64,000 bases of DNA, taken from positions 1 through 64,000 of the forward strand of contig NW_019091444.1 in NCBI RefSeq assembly GCF_001949145.1, read 5' to 3'. The notes beneath the pieces are model-generated. The model was not told where the DNA came from. It searched no databases and was given only the letters and a program-made list of their open reading frames with translations. How positions within the stretch are numbered: position 1 is the first letter of the stretch; each line of letters opens with the position of its first letter. The translations under genes were made by a program, and so were the position numbers. Below are positions 49,080 to 60,300 of this stretch, in pieces. This DNA is from Acanthaster planci (lineage: Eukaryota; Echinodermata; Asteroidea; Valvatida; Acanthasteridae).

Positions 49080-50803
49080 GGCAGGTGGCAGACTGTTTCC
49101 TTTATTCTGCAATTGGAATCTCACAACTTCAATCTTGGGATACTTGATGTATCTAGAACCCCACTGGGCAGTCTTCTTGACTGTAGCTGCCCCCCTCTTC
49201 AAGAAATGGAACCTTCCCATGTCACTGTATGTGGTCCAGTGTACCTGGGTTGCTGACATTCCCACCAGAGGGGTGTCTAGGTTGAAGTCCTCATCCTTGA
49301 GGGGAGCACCAGTTTCTTTGACGACTGGCGGCACTCTCCGAAGTCGATGATGCATGCCCTCCAGTGGGCTGCACCCTCAACAAGCAGGATGTTGTCTGTC
49401 TTGATGTCCAGATGCAGTAGTTTGCAGGGATGTGTGCACCACAACTCTTCAATTGCATCAAGCACAATTTCGCACCATTCGTCCGGTGAGAGCTCCAGTG
49501 GGCGCCCTCCGCACGGGGCATCAGTGAGTGTCAGTGGCCAGGCTTAGAGCTCATCTCCAAGGAACTCAGTCAAGAGGGCCCTAGTGGCTGTCACAGACCA
49601 CCACACCGTGGACGTTGAGGAAGGACGGATGGTTGCTTAGCAGCTGCATCGCCTGGCCCTAGAGGATGACGTTGTCGTGGACACTGTTGGTCAGTAGCAA
49701 CTTGTAGGCCACCTAGCTGGCAAGGGAGACCTGGTACTTCTGAGAAACCTCACCAAAAGCACCTTGAGCCAGGATTGTCAGGCCGTCTGGAGGGTCTGTA
49801 AAATCTGCTACATCCAGCACAGCGATAAACTCCAGTTGTCTTTGATGGAATATCTGTTTATAGCCTGCCATAATGAGAAAGAAACATTTAGAAGTAAATA
49901 AACAGCCATTATTAGAGTGTCTAAATTCATGTCCAAGCAGGCATTCTGAGATGGAACTAATGAGTGTATATTCCTTGCTTGCAGTTTACAGCTGCATGTA
50001 TGTTGGTTGAATTAAATTAATCAATTTAATAAAGCAGGTCAGATTCTCTCCTTTCTTGTTGGCCGTATCAGCAGCATTAGATAGCGTGAAATAGGCGAAT
50101 CAACAAAAGTTTATGGGAATGGCTGTAGCCTTCTCCCATAGAGTTGTTTGTAATTTTAAGCCACAGCCAAGTAAGTTGGACACAAACAATGTAACTTTTC
50201 GGCTGGGACTCTATTTCTGTTGCCTGTGAAGGTACTTGTGCACGGAGCCTGTAATTTAGTTGATTTGACATAAGAATTTATTTAGCACATTATTGCTGAC
50301 CAGGAGGTGCTGGCTGATTGATCAGATCGACATGATGAGATTAAGTGGAGAAGATTGCCATCATCAGCATGATCAACATCCCCATCATCCTCGATGTTGA
50401 TGTCATCTCCTAGCCAGCTGTTGCCGTATCAATGCACGTAAGGCAGTTGACTTATGGCCTCTGTCTCCTGCTCCCTCGCCTTGTGAACTTGACGGGGTTC
50501 ATCGCGGTGTGTTTCATCCCCCGCAGGCCCCTCAGGGTGAGCCTGGCAGTTTGGTCCATCTCTGTCATTCTTGGTGGCATTGTCTTCTGTGGAATCGTCA
50601 CAGTCTGATTAATTGCAAGCATTGTGACCATCAGAAGTAGTTCCAGGGTCGGGGATTTCACTGTCTGAATCATCACCAGAGTTGTCACTGTGGACAACGT
50701 CCAAACCGCTGCAGTGGTTGTCATCATCTGCCAATTTGATTAGGATGTCATCCCTCCAGAGGTCTTCAGCAAAGGTGTGAATTTCACTGGGTTCCTAACT
50801 ACC
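49080..50803 (-). pseudogene. Decayed serine/threonine protein-kinase copy
   Basis: On the minus strand, 49870-49270 translates with recognisable kinase landmarks. These are a glycine-loop LAQGAFGEV, a VAYK lysine, the catalytic loop HLDIKTDNILL and the metal-binding DFGE. The frame is broken by several in-frame stops (for example before VAYK and after DNVIL) and by a shift after DFGECRQSSKK. Upstream (50803-50400) an acidic, Ser/Asp-rich frame (LADDDNH, NSGDDSDSEIPDP) also carries stops and may be the former N-terminal region, with a MITE copy between. It could be a dead tandem or retro-copy of a kinase family I cannot name. Confidence 0.7.
50094..50190. mobile_element. Short MITE-like palindromic element, copy 3
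   Basis: The core GGGAATGGCTGTAGCC and CCCATAGAG, with the end AAGCCACAGCCAAGTAAGTTGGAC (in part), match copies 9993-10116 and 25694-25815. The left end is poorly preserved. It lies within the decayed kinase locus. Confidence 0.55.
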
Positions 50804-53800
50804 TGTTAGAGAAAATATAAAAAAAACCAACATCATCAAGTTACTTCTCAAACCCCAGATGTAAAGGGAGTGCTTGAGCTCTGGTCCGTAGCGCCAGAAC
50901 CGGCGCGTGAACCAACATGCGCACGTACTTTTGTTTGCCCTGATTGATCTCCATTACATGAAATTATGTGTAGGCTCTTTATAATTGAGACCAATGTTTG
51001 CATTATACATGTATTTCCTCGTTCAAAATAACGTCATACTTCCGTACTCTAAGTGGCTAAATTTCTTGGTGCGCGGCGGGCTCATTGATATTGTGTGATC
51101 CACGGGTTGTTGGCAATAAGAGGTGTCATTATAGGGAGCGATCATGGAGATGTTTCTAGCAATCACGAATTTAGGATTCGGAGCTTCCAACTCGGAGTAT
51201 TTTGTTTCAAAATGCCTCCAACCTTTGGGCCGTTTTTGCTCAGAGGCGGACAGCTACATTTAGAGCTGAGCCCATAGTTTATTACTATTTTAGGGGTGTT
51301 GTAGGCGAAAGGCGAATAAAAAGATGGCGTGGCTGACCCCTATTAAATTGAAAAGAAAACTGAACTTCCGTCCATGGTCTTGAATTTCGAAAGAAAAACG
51401 GGAGGCCAACCTCTTTCTGAGAGTCCTAAGGCGGCGCCAGTTCTGATTTTTTTTCACTGTTTTCTATGGGCATGACATTTTTGGGCATAAAGGGCAAATA
51501 TCTCAAAAACAGTGGGAATGGGGTCAATGGAACTGCTGCTTTTGGAATCAGCGTCACTTTATGCATAAGATAAGATTGTTGGAACATTTGGATTCACCGT
51601 TCTTTTTTACCAAAATGTAGTTGAAAATGGCATTTTGGGGCAAAAATTGGCAAATATCTAAAAAAAATGTACGTGGGGTCAATAAGAGCTTTTTGGGAAT
51701 CAGCGCTGCTTTTTACAAGAGATAAGGTTTTCAAACCTTTGCCACCAACATTTCTGATTATTAAACCGATTTATCTCTTAGAGTAGGCCTATACCAGACT
51801 ACTGAAACCCAAGAACGAGGCTGGTATGAAGTCTACTTCGGACACTGCGAGAAAGAGACTTTTGGCTGCATTTTCTACCAAAAAAGTATTTTGTTTATCG
51901 AAAAGGGTTGTCCATCTTTTCATCCATAAAGAGTCCCCTGAAGGTGCCAGTACCGTTTCTAAAAAACGTTGGCGTTTTTGATTCCTAAGAAAATTCCTGC
52001 CCGCGCTGGATGCGCCACTCTGGGCAGGTAGCACTGCGCGAGTCTGAATTGTAAAGCCAAAGCGACACCGGACATCATGCCGCGGGAACCACAACGCAGT
52101 ATTTTCAATAACCCCATTTGAACAATTAAGAAACAAACGCCCGGAAATCCTTCCCCACAGGCCTATCACCAATCGTTTCATTGAATGGGGCTCTTTTGTT
52201 GGTTTCACGCGGGAAGGCTTTGGCAAGAGTCCAAGGGCGGTGGTGGTATGGGCGGTGCCGGTCTCTGGAATGTCACTGGAATCAGTAGGCCCTTAGTTAC
52301 TTGTACTTGTGCAGTACTTTGACATTTGGGACTTCCGACGCGGAGGTCGAGTTAGGCAAGTGTTTTAAGGGCCGTGAGCATGGAGCATTATTTCTTGGCA
52401 GTACATTTTGGATGCGACTAGAGTGCGAAGGGAATACATGCATACAGGCAGGAGATAGCGTGGGAATATAGGAGGGCGGTTCGGCGGAGCATTGCACACT
52501 CGAGAATCAAGCACAGCCTTTGCAGAGGGCGGTACTGTATCAGGTAGGCCACAGGTTCAAAGTGTTGGTCTCGGAATGCAGGACCATTACGATGCTCATT
52601 ATAGCTAGTAACTTATATTTTAGCCTTTGCCGATCAGTGCAGTGCTCAGAGAAGAGTCTCAATTGATGCAAAAATATGATGTGATCCTTGAAACCCCTTC
52701 AAAGCCAATCTGTACGGTAACTTAATGTGCCATTTTTTGGCAAAACTGCTATTGACCCCAATTGGCCATTTGAAACGTGAAAGTAATCATCATCGAGCTC
52801 ATGACATTTTGAGGTTAGCCTGTAGAACTTGGTGTTCATTACCTCCAGCTACCTGGTCCTATAATAAAGAAACAAAGTCCACTTCCTAATATTTTGACCT
52901 TAACAAACCATAACTCAATCTGGATAGGCCTAGTTTAGGTAAATATTGGCAATATTTCAGCAAGAAAATCACAAATTTTTAACCCGAGTTTTACGAAAGA
53001 CAACCGCTCTGTCAAATCACGCCATTTTGTTTCTCGTCTGGTTACCCGACTCAGGCTTTTTGGATTCATCGAAACAAATCTCCAGGTCAAGGAACCAGAC
53101 TGCATTCGCTAATTTTGTCGTCGTTCACAACTCTTCGGGGCGTTCATGTACGTTGCCGTTTTACCCCAGAATTTCTCTCAAAAACCAAAAGCCGTGTTCT
53201 CTCTTCTTTCCGATATGAAAGAGGACATCATGACCAACAACTTGTCTGGATAAGTTGTTTCGAAAAAGTAGACTTTGTTCCCTTATTATGGGAACAGGAT
53301 TAATGAACACAAAGTGTTGAAATGCAGTCACGTCAGCTCAGTATAACCCACGATTTTTGGTGTGACCCTTGTATCCTTGTAAAAGAAAAAATCCATGAAA
53401 AAAAAAAAACCAGCAAATAATGTGAAGTTTTTAATACTCATCCTTGCATCATACAATTATTTCAAACCGTTTCGTTTTAATGAAAATATTCGTCCCAATC
53501 CAAAGTGTCAATTCATCTATCCCTTGAAAGAACTTCCCAGAAAAGGACCTAAGACACAGGGCATACAAATGAACATAAATCATCCATTTCTCACAGTGTA
53601 GTTAAAACATTTAATCGTACAATATTGAAAAAGGCACAATACGACCAAGAATGTTACAAAACGAATAAAAGACAAAATTAAAAGGCACAATGGGGATTCC
53701 GTACGTTGTTAGACATTCAGTGGAAGCGTTACGTAATTGTTTTTTCTTGTGCATGTACACTGCTCATTAAGCTTATATCATGGCGTCCTTTCCACTATGT

Positions 53801-54690
53801 AGATTTTTGTCCGTTTCCTACCCACATCCGTTTGTGTTCTAGCCCTCTACTGTTTCAACGAACATTATCGTCTCCGAATCTTACGTACGGAATCGATGCG
53901 CACTGAAAGAGCGCGTATGGAAAACGCCTTCAGCGTACTCGTTTCAATTCTGGGATTCGTCTCAGACTTGAATTTTTGGTCAGATTTTGACCCTCCAAAA
54001 CGCTCTTTGTTACCCGAGAGACATGTTCCTGAAGAGCCAAAAAGGAACCCAAATGCCGAATTGAGATAAGTCACTGGTCACGACCCACCGCGACTGACTT
54101 AAAGAAAGAGGAAGAATGAGGTAGCTATATGTTTCTTAAAAGCTAGACGGACTGACCAACTGATTGTACGTATCTTGAGCATGTGCTTGCGGACTTTGAA
54201 TAAAGTATGCGAGCATCCCTTGTCGAACTACGGTCAAACTGTACAACATTGCGATTCCTGTGGTGCGTTGTGTCGCACGCTTTTGTGATATCGGGCCGAG
54301 TAATGCTAGCCGCGATCAGTACAGTAGGCGGTCCAGAACAGTGGCGAGGGGTCCGTTGGTCAAAGCGTATTCAGTGGACGGCAAAGCTTGGTTTCCATAT
54401 CGTCGTACCGATCGCTCACGGCACGCAAGACGTCAGGGCGTAGAGGGTGGCGAAAGAGACGCTGTGTAACGTCATTCCACAAAAGCTAAACAAAGATCGG
54501 CAAATGACAGTGAGATTATGGTCAGTCAAGCTTACTTTTTTCATTTCCCCATGTAGATTGTCCCCGTTGGCCTTAGGTTGGGCCTCAATATTTAAGATTG
54601 GATAGTTTCAATATTCAAAATCTGGTGGTGGCATCTAAAGAGTACATTTTCCCGTATCCGTTGATGTGAGTTTCATATCCAGATTTGCAG
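50804..54690. other. Gene-poor intergenic stretch
   Basis: No recognisable gene. Open frames at 51789-52226 (-) and 52946-53218 (+) have no family features. One internal direct duplication lies at 51480-51735, and a CpG-rich repeat fragment near 50900. Confidence 0.5.
51480..51735 (+). repeat. Direct duplication, 156-bp period
   Basis: GGCAAATATCT begins at about 51493 and 51649. Both copies continue with GGGGTCAAT, GGAATCAGCG and AAGATAAG or AGATAAGG in the same order. Divergence is moderate. Confidence 0.65.
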
Positions 54691-56215
54691 TAGTTGGGGA
54701 AATATCTGCAAAAGAAGGCAAGAGTTCTTGTCGCACTGCTTCCCATTTATGTGCAATTCTCCCTAATCCCTCTGTCCCTGGCAAAGCCTAGAGGTGAGAT
54801 GAACTCTACCCCAAAAGCAGAGCTGTTTAGCATCTTGTCATCTGAACTTGAGATACTCCCAGATATTCCATACACTCATCTGAAGACGTGTATTTTGGTA
54901 GATGTCCATGCACTCTTCAGTGGCATATCTAGCTTTTGGTGGTGGTGGGGGGGGGTCAAATTCAACAGTGAATGCGCCTTTGGGCTAATTCTACATGATA
55001 TTGGGGAAAAGCTTACAGGAAAGCCTCGGATGACACATGTCCGTCATTTGGCGAATTTTATGCCGACGTGTTCGTAAAAATTGTCACGGGTAATTTTGAA
55101 GAGCACAGAGACAAAAGTTGAAATGGCTACATTGGAGGTAACTCAATCATGGCAGTAACGGCAGGAAAAGGCGAATGGGGACAAGAAACCAATCAGAAAA
55201 CTCATTAAAGGATGCCGTGTACCACTCCCGCATGTGTGGAACGTAATTCATCGCTCTCAGTGAAAACGAAGCTGATCTTGCCGACTTTTGTCGGAAGCTA
55301 TCTTAGAGAGAGGTAAGGAAATATCAGACATGTACAAGTTGGTAACTGGAGGAGAATTCTCCAAATTTACAACAGCAAATCGACAAGAAGACAAACCACA
55401 GAACTGCAAGGAAACCATGAGGAAGCTGACACCAGGATTATTCTGCATGCGTGTGAAGCTATGAGAAATGGATAGAAAAGCTCGCTGGTTTTCTGCATGG
55501 ATACCAATGGCATGCTTCTCCGGATACACGTCTCCTCTACTAAAGCTGAAATTTGGATGAGAGCTGGAACAGCAAAGAAGTGAGAGCGATATACACAAGA
55601 TTTAAGAACGACTCAAGCCAACTGTGAAAGAACACAATCTAGGATTCCATGCCCCGACAGGCTGTGACACAACCTCATTATTCACTTGGCATGGAAAAAG
55701 TCATGCCCAAAAATCTTCCAGAATCATCCACAAAAAGACAGTTTCTTGAGGGAATTGGTCGTGACGGAGACCTTGCACCGTAAATTGAGCATTTTGTTTG
55801 TAATTTGTATGGCATAAAAGAGCTGTTGATGGTAGATCAGGCTAAACTCCATCTCTTTAGAGAAGCTAAGGTGGGATTTGGGGCACTGCCGCTGACCAAG
55901 GACGCACTGGAACTTCATGCTACCCATGCCAACCACCAAGCAAAGATCCGGTTGCAGGCTGATCAAGAATTGTCTCCCAGTTCCCCTCGGCCTGGAAGTT
56001 GGAGTCGGGCTCTCTCAAAGCTCTCTGGACAAGGCTTTCTCCAATACTTTATACTTGTCTCGGGGCTGGTTACTTGTGCTGTCAAATCAAAGTGCGGTGG
56101 TACTCGATGCTTGTTTCAGAAGGAACCTGAGATGTACACCTGCGTGTGTGTATGGGATGCCTCTGCCTGTTGAATCCCAGCCGGCCAAGATTAGATGCAG
56201 AATATGAACAGTGTA
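54690..56215 (+). pseudogene. Relic of a transposon-associated GCDTTS-motif protein
   Basis: A series of broken frames includes PTGCDTTSLFTWHGKSHA (from about 55654) followed after a shift by GIGRDGDLAP. Then come HFVCNLYGIKELLMVDQAKL, LPLTKDALELHATHANHQAK and IRLQADQE. These are features I associate with a large family of uncharacterised, repeat-borne proteins in invertebrate genomes. Stops and shifts throughout show it is dead. The N-terminal part (54780-55080) is only weakly recognisable. Confidence 0.5.
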
Positions 56216-56513
56216 CATACAAACATCTGGTGGATGTACGTGTCTACTTACTTATAAAATTTTCCTTTCATATAGCAATCGAGCTATATATAATTGTTTG
56301 CAAAAGTTAAGACCATCTGTCATTTAAAATTTCATGAGGGACATATCAAGTATCTATACCATAATTGACGATAAACACTTGTGTGGGTACTGTACTGTCA
56401 AACACCGAGGATAAATATTCTAGTAAATCTCTTACTAAGTTTTTCTTTGAAAAGGCATACACAGAATGGGGCTCATAAGCTTAAAAATTCCTCAAAATAT
56501 GCATCCCTACCTG

Positions 56514-56790
56514 ACTTGACCTTTGACCTCAAATCGACCTTTGGGTCATAATGAAAGCTGCCACCCACCCATAATTTCTTCCCATCCTAATCACAGATCC
56601 CAGGTAACTGTCCTGTCATTCAACTCAGTTTTCCTTTGACTCAAAATTAGGCGCGAGCACATAAAAGTCAACCGCAATTAATATGCATTTTAACTACTTT
56701 GACCTCAAATCGACCTTTAATCAAGGGTGGCATCCACTCGCATTTTCTTCCACATCCTGTGACTGGTTGATCTACCATAACTGCCAGCTA
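56514..56790 (+). repeat. Direct repeat around TTTGACCTCAAATCGACCTTT
   Basis: Two copies, at about 56518 and 56699 (spacing about 180), share TTTGACCTCAAATCGACC, then a CCACCC or CCACTC word, TTTCTTCC, CATCCT and a following AACTG. No coding. Confidence 0.6.
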
Positions 56791-57395
56791 GTACCAAAAT
56801 ATGCCGTCCCAAGTATAATATTCCATTTTGGCTGGCCCACTATTTGGGATGACGTGTGCATTGAAACCAAAAATATGACGACTCCCAACAAAAGTGTGAG
56901 CCGAAATTTCCAGATAACGTGCCCATTGAACAGTGCCCTCTAATGACGAGCGCAACAAATTAATGCATCAAAAAAAAAGCAATCTGACTTAACGGTCTAT
57001 TTAGAAAGTCAAAGTCGAGGTGTTTTTTTTAAGGTTTCCTCGGGCCAGGGAGTAACTTTATACAAGTAACAATGGGCCTAGGATCACATCAGCTCTCAAT
57101 TAAGCGGCATTCGAGTCATCCTGAAAGACTCTTTCACCAAAAGTTTCCACCTGAAAAGTCTGAAGTTGATATAACTTCATGCATTTTGTGTCTTGACTCC
57201 TTGCTTTCGATCGTAAGATCGTAATACGACTAATGTGAGCAGTAGGCACAGCGTCAATTTGTGGCTGACAGTGCATACACCGTTGTGTATATCTCGCCGC
57301 GCCGTTGTCGATGTGCGTGTGAAGCTGACAGCCTCGTTTTCAACGCGGAAGTGCGCAGATCGATGCTAAACGCCTCTATAGGAGTTCCTCTGAAA

Positions 57396-60300
57396 ATGTT
57401 TCGACGTCGCTCACTTCGCTGCATGGCCCCAGTTCTATTCTTCACCATCTTGGTATTGTACATCCTCACCATCACGTTTAGCCAGACACTTTACCCTTTG
57501 GGTAGGCGCACCAAGTCCTCGGTAATGGACGTGTTTCAGTTTCTCCCCTGGCGGAGAACATCGCCCGAAGCGCCTCCCGTGAACATCAAAAATGGCAGTC
57601 ACACGAGCCAGCCCAGCGCGGAGAAAAGTCTCTCGAGAAGGAAGCCCAGTCTGGGTGAGTCATTTCATTCAAGGGAGAAATAGCTTCAATAGTGAAAAGC
57701 CCAACCCCAAAGCAGCTATAACTTGTGAGTGAAGATACAGTTATTATAAAATACCATCAGTTTTCTGTTGAAGAAATGTGGTTGCGTGGTTGTTGTTTCA
57801 TTTAAACAGCGATCCATGCATGCACTGAAGGTGTTACCGACGTTTCGAGCATTTCACTTTGGTCGTCATAAAAAAAACAAAACCCACCACCCCTCTTGAC
57901 CGCCCTCTTGAAGACAGATCAGACACCAGCAAACCAGCCAACCAACCAACCACTATGAGTAATTTAAATTCAATTGATGGCATGATGGTTTGTTTGCAAT
58001 TTCTTTATTTTTTCCCCATGGAAGGTCTCCTATAGCCACCTTCCCCGGGGACAGACAAAAACAAAATTGGGCAGTTTTTGTGTGTTCACAATTTACAAAT
58101 CGCCATTTTTACATCAATCTTCAACACCGGCGAACAAGTAGTTTTCTTCGTCTAAATCCAAAATTAATTCTCTGCGAAATAACTGGCAGCGGTGAGTGGA
58201 AATAGAGCCTCAAAGAACACCACTGAGTGTGCTGGATTTAATAATTTCCCTGTCAGAGGGCAGGCTGTTTCTTAAAGTTAAGGGGACACGCAGGTATGAA
58301 ACCCTTATCTGTGTTCTCGATTTTTTTTTTGTTTATGGCAAAAATCCAATGTTTTGCTAAATGTTGAATTCCCTATCGGGCTTACCGGTTGCTTGGAGAA
58401 AAAGTTTTTTTTTGCCCTTGATTGCCGCGTTTCCCGTTCCAACACCGTAAACACGGAGGAATCGTTGGGTCGAACCAGCCTCTGCAGCAAAATTCTCAAT
58501 TTAAAGTTGACTGAAACATTGGGAAAAATAGAGGCTATGCTGCCTTTGGTTTCACACTCGTTATCCACACAGCAGCGACAGGTATTGATTGATATTTGAG
58601 ATTGTCTCAAAATAATAACAGAACCACCATCATTAGTACTAGGCTACACAATATAGAATGACAATGCGTTCTATTGATTTTAGGTCCTGCATCTGTGCAT
58701 AGCCTTGGTTCTTTTAATACTAAAGCTTACATTTTGAAAAATCCATTGCACAAAAATAAAGTGTAGCATTATTTACGAAACAAAGCAACCGCATCAATAC
58801 ATTTCAGTTTAGCATATCAGATATTATAGGTTACAGGCTAGTGGTCTATGTGGTTACATAGAGGACGCTCAAGTTTGGGGGAATATGAAGAAATTTCACT
58901 TTTGTTTGCTCTAGGTACATAGGACGCTTATGTTTACCCTCAAAACGGGAGAGACATGTTTGCAGCAAGCTCAAGCTTTTACCTGGCTCAGGTTGAATTT
59001 GGTATATCAAGGACTATGAAATTCAAATTTAAAAACTAAAGGGTTGCGTTGGGGCGATGAACAGACACAAGGTAATTGAGCGGGAAATGCAGGCGGGATA
59101 TGATTGTAATAAAACGAGGTGTATTGGAATTGAGAGTATTTCCAACGTCAGAGTGTGAGACGGGAAAAGAAGTTTCTAACAGGTTTTAGCTCTGAACTGT
59201 CGCTGCCAAGTGCTTCATAATTGTTTGCGCCCCTTGAGCACAGTGTTGGGAAATATAATTTTTTTTTTCGAGTTGAGTTCCAAACTCTAATCCTAATCCA
59301 CCTCAATCCTCCAAAATCCTCGGGGTGGTATATGCCTACACGTTGTCCAAGAAGACTTATAGCGTACAGTTTTGAGCTTTGGCGTCTTGGAAATGGTGAC
59401 TCCACTTGTCTTGGATACTTTTCTTCAAAACTGCGAGTTGTTACAATGTCAACGTTTTCAACACATCCCCTCCCCAATTTAAGCACGGCACGAACCTCTT
59501 GCATATGCGATTCTCGGTTATTGTGAAGAAATTGGAGGTGGGACGGCTGCTTCGTTTCCTCTCAAGTTCATCTTAGTTCCGGTCACGTCTCGCCACGCTC
59601 CACCTACCCACGGGTGCGAAACCAAATTAACTCTGCGATTAAATTTTCACGAGTGTTTCTCTTGTGGTCCCTTAAGGCAAACCCGGTTTGCTTTAACTCA
59701 AACATGTCTGTAGGAAGACAATTCGTGCGTGTATTTGGTGGGTCTTGAAGAGAAAATAGAATTGATGAGGACTTTCTTTTTGTGGTAAATCTATGCGGGA
59801 CTGTAGCGTGAATTCGATGAGTGGGCCCATGGGGATGGGGTGATTCAGATTGGATCTGAGTGCAAGGATCAGAATATGACAACTTGAACACACGGTTCCA
59901 ACCGCTATCAAAAATGACGCGTTGAGCATAGACGCATTCGCAAACTAGAGCTCTGTAAGCATGCAGTAACCGCACAATAGTATGAAAAAACCCTGATTGC
60001 ATTTTTTTGTTCAAAGCTGGCAACCATGCTAGAACGTATCAATATGATGGTGTAAGGCTTCAGAAACACCTGGTTGCCAAAATGGCACTTGACCTTGAAA
60101 GTCAAAAATTGAAGTCAAAAGGTCAAATGAGGTCAAATTTTTAGGGGTCCCCATTTTCAAATAAGGTAAAGTTTGTCTCAAAATTGTGACAAATAACCAA
60201 ATTACAAAGGTTTGATTGGAAGAAATAATAGTAAAATATCAAAGAATTCATGAAAAGAATTGCAAATTACTCCTGAATGCACGATCTCACGCAAAACACG

